Assembly (NCBI GenBank): GCA_018898235.1
Contig: JAHIJU010000101.1
Span: forward strand, 1-39,533
Source: Actinomycetota bacterium
Lineage (GTDB): Bacteria; Actinomycetota; Actinomycetes; Actinomycetales; Cellulomonadaceae
Length of the DNA: 39,533 nucleotides
Reading direction: 5' to 3'
The position numbers and the translations under genes were made by a program. Below, one piece after another: positions 19,825-28,473 of this stretch. Every line of letters begins with the position of its first letter. Positions within the stretch are counted from its first letter, which is position 1. The notes below the pieces were generated by a model. The model was not told the origin of the DNA, searched no databases, and saw only the letters and a program-made list of their open reading frames with translations.

Positions 19825-19896
19825 GTCGTCGCGGGCGCTGCTCTGGAGGCTGCCCACAAAGCCGGGGCGCCGGTCTTGTCGAGGACCGTTCCGCGG

Positions 19897-19931
19897 AACC
19901 TACGGTTGCGTAGCCTACGCTGGCGTAGGTT
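19897..19931. promoter_or_regulatory. Tandem palindromic operator AACCTACGGTTGCGTAGCCTACGCTGGCGTAGGTT
   Basis: Two adjacent inverted repeats, CTACG-GTTG-CGTAG and CCTACGC-TG-GCGTAGG, inside an outer AACCTACG/CGTAGGTT repeat; intergenic, upstream of the E1-alpha gene. Confidence 0.75.
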
Positions 19932-20127
19932 CGGCACCGCCGGACCGCGCCCCCTTCACCAGCACCATCCGGACCTGTGTCCGGCGGCCCGATCCGGGTC
20001 CTCCCCGGGACCAGCGGGCGCCCCCGACAGGTACGGCGCAGCATGTCCCGGGCACCCCTGAAGCCCTCTGTCCCCCGACGGCCCGGCCCCACCGGCGCCC
20101 GCGTCGTCGAAGGAAGAACGGAGAACC

Positions 20128-21261
20128 GTGAGCCACGAACCCACCGGCCCGCTGTCCGACGTCGGTCTCGTCCGCCTGCTCGACCCGAGCGGTGAGCGCG
20201 TGCCCGATGAGCAGTTCGACGCCTACGCCGCCGACCTGACGCCCGACCACCTGCGCACGATGTACCGCAACATGGTGCTGGTGCGCCGGTTCGACCGCGA
20301 GGCCACCGCGTTGCAGCGGCAGGGCGAGCTCGCACTGTTCGCCCAGTGCGAGGGCCAGGAGGGCGCCCAGGTCGGGTCTGCCCACGCCCTCGCCCCCCAG
20401 GACCAGGTGTTCCCGTCCTACCGCGAGCACGGTGTGGCTCACGTGCGCGGCATCGACCTGCCCGAGGTGCTGCGGCTGTTCCGCGGCGTCGACCAGGGCG
20501 GCTGGGACCCGACGCACGGGTTCCACCTGTACACGTTGGTCATCGGCTCGCACGTGCTGCACGCCACCGGGTACGCCATGGGCGTCCAGCGCGACGGGCT
20601 GGTCGGCACCGGCGACCCGGCGAAGGACACCACGACCATCGTCTACTTCGGCGACGGCTCGACCGCCCAGGGCGACGTCAACGAGGCGATGGTCTTCGCC
20701 GCCGTGAACCACGCGCCGGTCGTCTTCTTCTGCCAGAACAACCAGTGGGCGATCTCCGAGCCGACCAGCCGGCAGGCCGTGCGGCCCATCGCCGACCGGG
20801 CGCCCGGTTTCGGCATCCCCTCGGTGCGGGTCGACGGCAACGACCCGATCGCCTGCTACGCCGTGACCCGCTGGGCCGCCCAGCGCGCCCGCGACGGTCA
20901 CGGCCCGACGTTCGTGGAGGCGCTCACCTACCGGATGGGCGCGCACACCACCTCCGACGACCCGACGCGGTACCGCACGAGCGAGGAGGAGGAGACCTGG
21001 CGCCGGCGCGACCCCATCGACCGGCTGCGGGCCCACCTGGTCGCCACCGGTGAGCTGCCCGAGGTGGTCGAGGCCGAGATCGCGCAGGCCGCCGACGATC
21101 TGGGCGAGCGGATCCGCACGGAGGTCCGGGCGATGGATGCCCCGGCCAAGACCAGCATCTTCGAGCACGTCTACGCCACGCCGCACTCCGTCGTCGACGG
21201 CGAGCGCGCCTGGTACACCGAGTACGAACGATCCTTCCTCGACGCGGGGAGCCAGCGATGA
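20128..21261 (+). CDS. bkdA: 2-oxoacid (pyruvate or branched-chain) dehydrogenase E1 component, alpha subunit
   Basis: Thiamine-binding GDGSTAQGDVNEAMVFAAVNHAPVVFFCQNNQWAIS; TYRMGAHTTSDDPTRYR. Confidence 0.92.
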   Translation: MSHEPTGPLSDVGLVRLLDPSGERVPDEQFDAYAADLTPDHLRTMYRNMVLVRRFDREATALQRQGELALFAQCEGQEGAQVGSAHALAPQDQVFPSYREHGVAHVRGIDLPEVLRLFRGVDQGGWDPTHGFHLYTLVIGSHVLHATGYAMGVQRDGLVGTGDPAKDTTTIVYFGDGSTAQGDVNEAMVFAAVNHAPVVFFCQNNQWAISEPTSRQAVRPIADRAPGFGIPSVRVDGNDPIACYAVTRWAAQRARDGHGPTFVEALTYRMGAHTTSDDPTRYRTSEEEETWRRRDPIDRLRAHLVATGELPEVVEAEIAQAADDLGERIRTEVRAMDAPAKTSIFEHVYATPHSVVDGERAWYTEYERSFLDAGSQR

Positions 21262-22280
21262 CCATGACCAGCGAACGCGCCGTGCAGGCACCCGCCGGGG
21301 TGCAGCGACTGCCGATGGCCAAGGCGATCAACGCCGGGCTGCGGCGGGCCCTGTCCGAGGACGACCACGTCATGCTCATGGGCGAGGACATCGGCCGGCT
21401 CGGCGGGGTGTTCCGGGTGACCGACGGGCTGCACGCCGACTTCGGTGACTCCCGCGTGGTCGACACCCCGCTCGCCGAGTCCGGCATCGTCGGCACCGCC
21501 ATCGGGCTCGCGCTGCGCGGCTACCGGCCGGTGTGCGAGATCCAGTTCGACGGGTTCATCTTCCCGGCGTTCGACCAGATCACCACCCAGCTCGCCAAGA
21601 TGCACTACCGGTCGAAGGGCCGGCTCACGCTGCCCGTCGTGATCCGGGTGCCGTTCGGCGGTGCGATCGGGGCGATCGAGCACCACAGCGAGTCCCCCGA
21701 GGTGCTGTTCGCGCACACCGCCGGGCTGCGCGTGGTGAGCCCGTCGACGCCGGCCGAGGCATACACGATGATCCGCCAGGCCATCGCGAGCCCTGACCCG
21801 GTGCTGTTCTTCGAGCCCAAGTCCCGGTACTGGGAGAAGGGCGAGGTCGACCTGGACGCCCCGGCCGACCCGCTGGGCCTGGACAAGGCCCGCGTGGTGC
21901 GCCCCGGCACCGACGTCACCGTCGTCGCCTACGGCCCGACGGTCGCCACCGCGCTCAAGGCGGCCGACGCCGCTGCGGCCGAGGGCACCTCGATCGAGGT
22001 CGTCGACCTGCGCGCGATCTCCCCGCTGGACACCGCGACCATCGCCGAGTCCGTGCGCCGCACCGGGCGCTGCATCGTCGTGCACGAGGCGCCGGTGCTC
22101 TACGGCGTCGGGGCCGAGGTGGCGGCCCGGGTGACCGAGGAGTGCTTCTACTCGTTGGAGGCGCCCGTGCTGCGGGTCGGCGGGTTCCACATGCCGTACC
22201 CGGTGGCCAAGCTCGAGCACGAGTACCTGCCCTCCCTGGACCGCGTGCTCGACGCGGTCGACCGCACGATGGGGTTCTGA
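21258..22280 (+). CDS. bkdB: 2-oxoacid dehydrogenase E1 component, beta subunit
   Basis: MGEDIGRLGGVFRVTDGL, DTPLAESGIVGTAIGLAL, EIQFDGFIFPAFDQI. ATGA overlap with E1 alpha. Confidence 0.95.
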   Translation: MTMTSERAVQAPAGVQRLPMAKAINAGLRRALSEDDHVMLMGEDIGRLGGVFRVTDGLHADFGDSRVVDTPLAESGIVGTAIGLALRGYRPVCEIQFDGFIFPAFDQITTQLAKMHYRSKGRLTLPVVIRVPFGGAIGAIEHHSESPEVLFAHTAGLRVVSPSTPAEAYTMIRQAIASPDPVLFFEPKSRYWEKGEVDLDAPADPLGLDKARVVRPGTDVTVVAYGPTVATALKAADAAAAEGTSIEVVDLRAISPLDTATIAESVRRTGRCIVVHEAPVLYGVGAEVAARVTEECFYSLEAPVLRVGGFHMPYPVAKLEHEYLPSLDRVLDAVDRTMGF

Positions 22281-23779
22281 TGCCGACGTACCAGCAGTTC
22301 CTGCTCCCGGACGCCGGGGAGGGCCTCACCGAGGCCGAGATCGTCGAGTGGCGGGTCGGCCCCGGCGACCCGGTGGCCGTCAACCAGGTCATCGTCGAGA
22401 TCGAGACCGCCAAATCGCTCGTCGAGCTGCCGTCGCCGTGGGCCGGGGTCGTCACCCGGCTGCTCGTGCCGCTCGGTGCGACCGCCGAGGTCGGCGCCCC
22501 GATCATCGAGATCGACGTCGACCCGGGCGGCACCCCGGCCCCGGCGGTCGCCCTCGGGCACCTGGTGTCCGGTCCGGACCGTTCCTCGGCCGAACCGGGC
22601 GGGGCCGATGAGCTCGCTGCCGCCGGAGCCGAACCGCGGACCGCCGTGCTCGTCGGGTACGGCGTCGGTGAGCAGGGTGCGGGCCGCCGGCCACGTCGGG
22701 GAGCCACCGGTCCCGCCGTTCCGGCCGCGACCACCCTCGTGCGCTCCACCGCGCCGGCCGCCCCCGCAGCGCTCGCTCCCGCAGCCTCGGCCGCGCTCGT
22801 CGTCGCGCCCGCCGCAGTGGCACCCACCTCGACGGTCCCCACCGAGTCGGCCGACACCCCGGCCCGCCGGCCCCCGCACGCCCTGGCCAAACCGCCCGTG
22901 CGCAAGCTGGCGCGCGACCTCGGGATCGACCTCGACGCCATCGCCGGCACCGGCCCTGGTGGGATCGTCACACGTGAGGACCTCCTCGCCCACGGCACCA
23001 AGGCCGAACCGCGCACCCTGGCGACGTACGCGGCCGACGACCGGCCGTGGCTCGCCTCGGGTGCGGTGACGGGTGACGGCCGCCAGACCCGGGTCCCGGT
23101 CAAGTCGGTGCGCAAGCGGACCGCCGAGGCGATGGTGGCCAGCGCGTTCACCGCCCCGCACGTCACGGTCTTCCACACGGTCGACGTGACCCGCACCATG
23201 CGGCTGGTCGCCCAGCTGCGCGAGGACCGTGAGTTCGCCGATGTGCGGGTCACCCCGCTGCTCATCGCGGCGAAGGCGCTGCTCATCGCGGTCAACCGGC
23301 ACCCGGAGATCAACGCGAGCTGGGACGACGAGGCCCAGGAGATCGTCTACAAGCACTACGTGAACCTCGGGATCGCGGCGGCGACCCCGCGCGGGCTCCT
23401 GGTGCCCAACATCAAGGACGCCCACCGCCTCGGCCTGCACGAGCTGGCCCAGGCCATCGCCGAGCTCACCGCCACCGCCCGTAGCGGGAAGACCAGCCCC
23501 GCCGACCTGTCCGACGGCACGATCACCGTGACGAACGTCGGGGTGTTCGGCATCGACACCGGCACGCCGATCCTCAACCCGGGTGAGGCCGCGATCCTGG
23601 CGTTCGGCTCGGTCCGCGAGCAGCCCTGGGTGCACAAGGGCAAGGTCAAGGTGCGCCAGGTGACCCAGCTCGCGTTGAGTTTCGACCACCGGCTGGTCGA
23701 CGGTGCGCTCGGGTCACGCGTCCTCGCCGACGTCGCGGCGGTGCTGGGGGACCCGTCGCGGGGGCTGGTCTGGGGCTGA
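22280..23779 (+). CDS. bkdC: 2-oxoacid dehydrogenase E2 (dihydrolipoamide acyltransferase)
   Basis: Lipoyl domain (EIETAKSLVELPSPWAG), E3-binding domain (KPPVRKLARDLGIDLDAIAGTGPGGIVTREDL), catalytic LSFDHRLVDGALGSRVLADV. TGATG junction with E1 beta. Confidence 0.94.
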   Translation: MPTYQQFLLPDAGEGLTEAEIVEWRVGPGDPVAVNQVIVEIETAKSLVELPSPWAGVVTRLLVPLGATAEVGAPIIEIDVDPGGTPAPAVALGHLVSGPDRSSAEPGGADELAAAGAEPRTAVLVGYGVGEQGAGRRPRRGATGPAVPAATTLVRSTAPAAPAALAPAASAALVVAPAAVAPTSTVPTESADTPARRPPHALAKPPVRKLARDLGIDLDAIAGTGPGGIVTREDLLAHGTKAEPRTLATYAADDRPWLASGAVTGDGRQTRVPVKSVRKRTAEAMVASAFTAPHVTVFHTVDVTRTMRLVAQLREDREFADVRVTPLLIAAKALLIAVNRHPEINASWDDEAQEIVYKHYVNLGIAAATPRGLLVPNIKDAHRLGLHELAQAIAELTATARSGKTSPADLSDGTITVTNVGVFGIDTGTPILNPGEAAILAFGSVREQPWVHKGKVKVRQVTQLALSFDHRLVDGALGSRVLADVAAVLGDPSRGLVWG

Positions 23780-23906
23780 CGCCGCCTGCGCGATCAGCTC
23801 GGCGGGGACCACGGGGAGCGGCCGGACCCGACGGTGACGCCCAAGAGATGTCGACGCCCTGGGACTGGAGCCCCTCGACCTGGGCGGCGGCCGGCCGGCC
23901 GCCCGG

Positions 23907-24680
23907 TCAGAGGCCCAGGTCCGAGACCGCGCCGGACATCGGTTCGAGTGCCGCGCGCTCGTCGTCGGTGAGGATGTCCCGGTAGTACCGGTAGATGTTC
24001 GACGTGGCCGCGAGCTGCGCCCCGGCGGTGTCGCCGGTCCGGATCCGTTCGGCGAGCGCGGCGGCGTCGTCGGCGGAGCGGTGGACCCGCAGCCCCCGGT
24101 TGACCTCGGTCTCCAGCCGGCGCTGGGCGAGCTCGGTGAGCGCACCGCCGACGGCGGACCCGCAGGCCTCAAGGAGCCGGTTGCCCGAGGCGCGTCGGAT
24201 CGCCTCGTGGAAGCCCTGCAGCCGGGTGCCGAACTCGGCCGGGTCGATCTCCTCGGCGTCGGCGAGCTCCGCCAGACCCCGCACCGCGGCGTCGATCTGG
24301 TCGAGGTCGGCCTCGCGGTGGTGGATCGCCGCGAGCAGCGCCGCCTGGCCGTCGACGACGAGCCGGAACTGCAGCAGCTCGGCCCGGGAAGCGCCCTCCT
24401 GGCGGGTCATCCGCAGCAGCGGGCCCTCGAGCACCTCCGGCGAGAATGGCAGCACCACCGGGCCGCGCGGGTCGCCCGGCCGGGAGTCGACGAGACCCGT
24501 CGCATGCAGCACCCGCATGGCTTCGCGGACGGTCGCGCGGCTCACGGAGAAGGTCTCCATCAGCCGACGCTCACCAGGCAGCCGGTCGCCGGCCCGCAGC
24601 TCGCCGGTGGCGACGCCCTGCTCGATCTGCTCCACGATCTGCTCGTACGCGTTGACCCTGCGTACCGGTGTGAAGTCCAC
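23907..24680 (-). CDS. GntR-family transcriptional regulator, FadR (FCD) subfamily
   Basis: YEQIVEQIEQGVATGELRAGDRLPGERRLMETFSVSRATVREAMRVLHATGLV wHTH and helical FCD-like C-terminus. GTG start 24680. Confidence 0.92.
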   Translation of the reverse strand: MDFTPVRRVNAYEQIVEQIEQGVATGELRAGDRLPGERRLMETFSVSRATVREAMRVLHATGLVDSRPGDPRGPVVLPFSPEVLEGPLLRMTRQEGASRAELLQFRLVVDGQAALLAAIHHREADLDQIDAAVRGLAELADAEEIDPAEFGTRLQGFHEAIRRASGNRLLEACGSAVGGALTELAQRRLETEVNRGLRVHRSADDAAALAERIRTGDTAGAQLAATSNIYRYYRDILTDDERAALEPMSGAVSDLGL

Positions 24681-24754
24681 TGCGCGTCTCCCTGACCTCG
24701 ACGGTCGACGGCTGCCCGTCGGTCCTGCCGAGCCGGTCGACGTGGTCGACCCGA

Positions 24755-24771
24755 TGCTGGCCGGACCAGTA
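24755..24771. promoter_or_regulatory. FadR/GntR-type operator, imperfect (TGCTGGCCGGACCAGTA)
   Basis: 6 of 8 palindromic pairs around a central G; same core as the perfect copy at 31591-31607. Lies upstream of gntR. Confidence 0.65.
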
Positions 24772-24826
24772 TCCCTTGCCTGGTCCCGCGCCCGCCGGGT
24801 CGTCACCGAACGGGCGCGGGCCGGCG

Positions 24827-26596
24827 TCAGGCCGCGTCCAGGCGCGGGACGGCGCGCAGCAGCTCCGCGGTGTAGCGGTGCAGCGGGTTGTCGAACACCG
24901 CCTGCGTCGGCCCGCACTCGACGATGCGCCCGGCGTTCATCACCGCGACCGTGTCGCACGCGTGCCGCACGACGTGCAGGTCGTGCGAGACGAACACCAT
25001 CGTGAGGTCGTGCTCGACCATGAGGTCGTCGAGCAGGTTGAGCACCTGGGCCCGGACCGACACGTCGAGCGCGGAGACCGCCTCGTCGGCCACGAGCAGG
25101 CGCGGGCGGGTGATGAGCGCACGTGCGATGGCGATGCGTTGGCGCTGACCGCCGGAGAACTGGTGCGGGAACCGGTCGGTCGCGGACCGGGGCAGCCCCA
25201 CCTGCTCGAGCAGCTCGACCACCCGCTCGTACCGTTCGTCGCGCGTCACCCCGCGCAGCGGCTCGGACACGATGTCGAGAACCCGCATCCGTGGGTCGAG
25301 GGAGCCCATCGGGTCCTGGAACACGATCTGCACGGCTGAGCGCAACCAGCGCAGCCGTGAGTCGCGCTGACCCACGATCTCCCGGCCCTCCACCGTGACC
25401 GAGCCGGAGGTGGCGGCGTCCAGACCGGTGAGGATGCGCAGCAGCGTGGACTTGCCGCACCCGGACTCACCCACGATGCCGAACCGCTGCCCGGGGCGGA
25501 CGTCGAACGACACGCCCTTGAGGGCCTCGACCCGCACCGACCGGCCCAGCGGACCGCCGGAGCGGGTGTAGGTGCGGGTCGCCTCGGTCACGGCCAGCAG
25601 CGGGGCGACGCCCGCGGTGCGGTTGAACACGAGCGATGAGCCGTCCGCGGCGATCACCTCATGCGGCCCGGGGGTGGGCACGGTGGGTCGCACGGCGGGC
25701 CGTGCGACCGGCGCCGGGGCGCGGTCGACCGAGTCCGCAGGGCCCGACGGGTCCGACGGGTCCGACGTATCGATGATCGTGACCAGCCGGCCACTCGTCG
25801 GGTCGGTGCGCAGTGCCGAGGCGGCCAGCAGCGCCTTCGTGTAGGGGTGCTGCGGGGCGGAGAAGACGCGGTCGATCTCGCCGGTCTCCACCACCTCGCC
25901 GTGGCGCAGGATGAGCACCCGGTCGCAGATCGAGGCGACGACGCCCAGGTCGTGGGTGATGAACAGCAACGACGTCCCCGCATCGCGCACCTGGGCGCGC
26001 ATCAGGTCCAGGACCTGGCCCTGCACGGTGGCGTCCAGGGCGGTCGTCGGCTCATCGGCCAGCAGCAGGTCCGGGGTGTTGGCCATCGCCATCGCGAGCA
26101 TCACCCGCTGGCGCTGCCCGCCGGACAGCTCGTGCGGGTAGGCGTGCGCGGCCCGGGCCGGGTCCGGCAGCTGCACCCCGGCCAGCAGCTCGACGGCCCG
26201 CGCGGAGCTGTCGCGCCGGCCCGCGCCGGCCCGTCCGCCACCGCGGTGCAGGTCGATGATCTCGGCGACCTGGGCTCCCACCCGCATGAGCGGGTTGAGT
26301 GCCGTCATCGGTTCCTGGAACACCATGGCGAGCCGGTCCCCGCGCAGCCGCGACCAGGCCTGCTCGCTGCGACCGAGCAGGTCGCCCTCACCGGCCAGGT
26401 CCACCGTCCCCGTCGCCGTCACCGCGTCGGGCAGCAGCCCCATGAGGGACAGGCAGGTGAGCGACTTGCCCGAACCGGACTCGCCGATGAGGCCGACGCG
26501 CTCGCCGCGGTCGATCGTCAGGTCGAGACCGTGCACCAGCTCGTGCTCACCCGAGTGGATGCGCAGGTCCTGGACCGTGAGCAACGCCTCGCTCAT
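24827..26596 (-). CDS. Dipeptide/oligopeptide-type ABC transporter, fused dual ATP-binding protein
   Basis: Two Walker A (GESGSGKS, GESGCGKS), two LSGGQ-type signatures (ELSGGQRQRVMLA, QFSGGQRQRIAIA) and two Walker B motifs. Confidence 0.95.
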   Translation of the reverse strand: MSEALLTVQDLRIHSGEHELVHGLDLTIDRGERVGLIGESGSGKSLTCLSLMGLLPDAVTATGTVDLAGEGDLLGRSEQAWSRLRGDRLAMVFQEPMTALNPLMRVGAQVAEIIDLHRGGGRAGAGRRDSSARAVELLAGVQLPDPARAAHAYPHELSGGQRQRVMLAMAMANTPDLLLADEPTTALDATVQGQVLDLMRAQVRDAGTSLLFITHDLGVVASICDRVLILRHGEVVETGEIDRVFSAPQHPYTKALLAASALRTDPTSGRLVTIIDTSDPSDPSGPADSVDRAPAPVARPAVRPTVPTPGPHEVIAADGSSLVFNRTAGVAPLLAVTEATRTYTRSGGPLGRSVRVEALKGVSFDVRPGQRFGIVGESGCGKSTLLRILTGLDAATSGSVTVEGREIVGQRDSRLRWLRSAVQIVFQDPMGSLDPRMRVLDIVSEPLRGVTRDERYERVVELLEQVGLPRSATDRFPHQFSGGQRQRIAIARALITRPRLLVADEAVSALDVSVRAQVLNLLDDLMVEHDLTMVFVSHDLHVVRHACDTVAVMNAGRIVECGPTQAVFDNPLHRYTAELLRAVPRLDAA

Positions 26597-27462
26597 CGCG
26601 AGACCTCCATCCGGGGGTCGTACCGGTCACGGAGTCCGTCACCGAGCAGGTTGAAGCCGAACACGGTGATCGCCACGGCCAGGCCCGGCCACAGGATCAC
26701 GAGCGGCTGGACGTAGAGGAACGCCTGCGACTCCTGCAGCATCCGCCCCCAGGACGGGGTGGGCGCCGGGGTGCCGAGGCCGAGGAACGACAGGGCGGCC
26801 TCCGCCAGGACGGCGATCGCGAAGCCGACCGAGGCCTGGACGATGAGCACGCCGCGGATGTTCGGCAGCACGTGCCGGACCGCGGTGTAGAGCGGTCCGC
26901 GCCCGGCGGCCCGGGCGGCCAGTGCGTACTCGCGGCTGAGCACCTGGCGCGTCCCCGAGCGCACGATCCGGGCGACACCGGGCGCTGCGCCCACCCCGAG
27001 CGCGACCATCGCGGTGGCCGTCCCGCCGCCGAACACCGCCGCCAGGATGATGGCGAGCAGCAGCGGGGGGAACGCCTGCACGATGTCGTTCCAGCGCATC
27101 AACCAGCGACCGGTCCCCCGGTCGGTCATCGCCGCCAGGATCCCGTAGGGCACCCCGAGGAGGAACGAGAGGGTGACCGCCACCGCCCCGACGAGCAGCG
27201 GCACCCGGGCGCCGGCCATCGTCTGGCTCGCGATGTCGCGACCCAGCCCGTCGGTCCCGAACCAGTGCTCGCTGCTCGGGGGCTGGAGGCGGTTGACCGC
27301 ATCGGTGGCCACCGGGTCCATCGGCGTCCAGACGAGCGAGACCAGGGCGACGAGGACGACGAACCCGACGAGGCAGGCCCCCACGATGAGCGGCGACCCG
27401 AGAGTGCGCCGCGACGGACGGGCCGGCCGGGCGGCCGGTGCGAGGTCTGGCGTGGCGGTCAT
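26593..27462 (-). CDS. Dipeptide/oligopeptide ABC transporter permease (DppC-like)
   Basis: EHWFGTDGLGRDIASQTMAGARVPLLVG; EAA-loop region; LSFLGLGTPAPTPSWGRML. ATGA overlaps with both neighbours. Confidence 0.94.
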   Translation of the reverse strand: MTATPDLAPAARPARPSRRTLGSPLIVGACLVGFVVLVALVSLVWTPMDPVATDAVNRLQPPSSEHWFGTDGLGRDIASQTMAGARVPLLVGAVAVTLSFLLGVPYGILAAMTDRGTGRWLMRWNDIVQAFPPLLLAIILAAVFGGGTATAMVALGVGAAPGVARIVRSGTRQVLSREYALAARAAGRGPLYTAVRHVLPNIRGVLIVQASVGFAIAVLAEAALSFLGLGTPAPTPSWGRMLQESQAFLYVQPLVILWPGLAVAITVFGFNLLGDGLRDRYDPRMEVSR

Positions 27463-28406
27463 CGGGCACTCCTCAGCCTCGGGTCGACGATCGAGTGCAC
27501 GACGTCGACGAGCAGGTTCACCACGAGCACCAGCACGACGATCACCATGACGATCGCCTGCACCTCGCCCAGGTCCCGGTTGGCGACCGAGCGCAGCAGC
27601 AGCGAGCCCATACCGGGCACCACGAAGACCGTCTCGATCACGACGGCGCCGATGATGAGCGCCGAGAACTCCACCCCGGTCACGGTGATGACCGGCACCA
27701 GGGCGTTGCGGATGCCGTGCCTGCGCATCGCCGCCCCGGGGGTCAGCCCCTTGGCCCGCGCCGTACGCATGAAGTCCTCGCGCTGGATGTCCAGGACGGC
27801 GGCCCGTGTGTAGCGCGACAGGATCGCCCCGCGCACCAGGCCCAGGGACAGGGCGGGCAGGATCAGGTGGCGGAGGAAGTCGAGGGGGTCGTCGGCCGGG
27901 GCGGTCCAGCCGCCGGACGGCAGCCAGCCGAGCCGCACCGAGAACACTGTGACGAGGATGAGGCCGGCGAGGAAGTTCGGCACCGAGATGCCGATCTGGC
28001 TCAGACCCGCCAGGAGGGCGCCGTCCCAGTGGTGCTGCCGCACGGCGGCGATCGTGCCCAGGGGCAGCGCGATGAGGACGGCGATGAGGATGCCCGCGCC
28101 GACGAGCAGCAGCGACACCTGGAGCGCGTCGAGCACCTGCGGGGCGATCGGCGTGCGACTGGAGTACGAGATGCCCATGTCGCCCCGGACGAACCCGGTG
28201 ATCCACTCCAGGTAGCGCACCGGGAGCGGCCGGTCGAGCCCGAGCTGCTCCCGCAGCCGCTGGACCTCGTCCGGTGTCGCGTCCAGCCCGAGCTGGGCCC
28301 GGGCCGGATCGCCGGGCAGGACGCTCAGTAGGGCGAACACCACGATCGAGGCGACCAGGACGGCCAGGACGAACTCGCCCAGGCGGCGTGCGACGGTCAG
28401 TGCCAC
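27459..28406 (-). CDS. Dipeptide/oligopeptide ABC transporter permease (DppB-like)
   Basis: VALTVARRLGEFVLAVLVASIVVFALLSVLPGDPA...; GTG start at 28406 preceded by AGGAGGAAG. Confidence 0.93.
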   Translation of the reverse strand: MALTVARRLGEFVLAVLVASIVVFALLSVLPGDPARAQLGLDATPDEVQRLREQLGLDRPLPVRYLEWITGFVRGDMGISYSSRTPIAPQVLDALQVSLLLVGAGILIAVLIALPLGTIAAVRQHHWDGALLAGLSQIGISVPNFLAGLILVTVFSVRLGWLPSGGWTAPADDPLDFLRHLILPALSLGLVRGAILSRYTRAAVLDIQREDFMRTARAKGLTPGAAMRRHGIRNALVPVITVTGVEFSALIIGAVVIETVFVVPGMGSLLLRSVANRDLGEVQAIVMVIVVLVLVVNLLVDVVHSIVDPRLRSAR

Positions 28407-28427
28407 GCGACTTCCTCCTTCGTACGG

Positions 28428-28466
28428 CACGGGGTCGTGCAGGCTCAGGACCCGCACGACCCCGTG
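28428..28466 (-). other. Intercistronic 13-bp perfect stem-loop between substrate-binding protein and permease genes
   Basis: CACGGGGTCGTGC (28428-28440) / GCACGACCCCGTG (28454-28466), 13-nt loop, no T-tract. Confidence 0.75.
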
Positions 28467-28473
28467 ACCGGCG

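Noticed and set aside
19915-21291. 458-aa minus-strand ORF opposite E1 alpha
   Set aside because: Antisense of a conserved E1-alpha gene, no domain recognised.
24827-26596. Dual ATPase as a frameshift-fused gene or novel fusion
   Set aside because: Fused DppD-DppF type ATPases are common in actinobacteria; both halves are intact.
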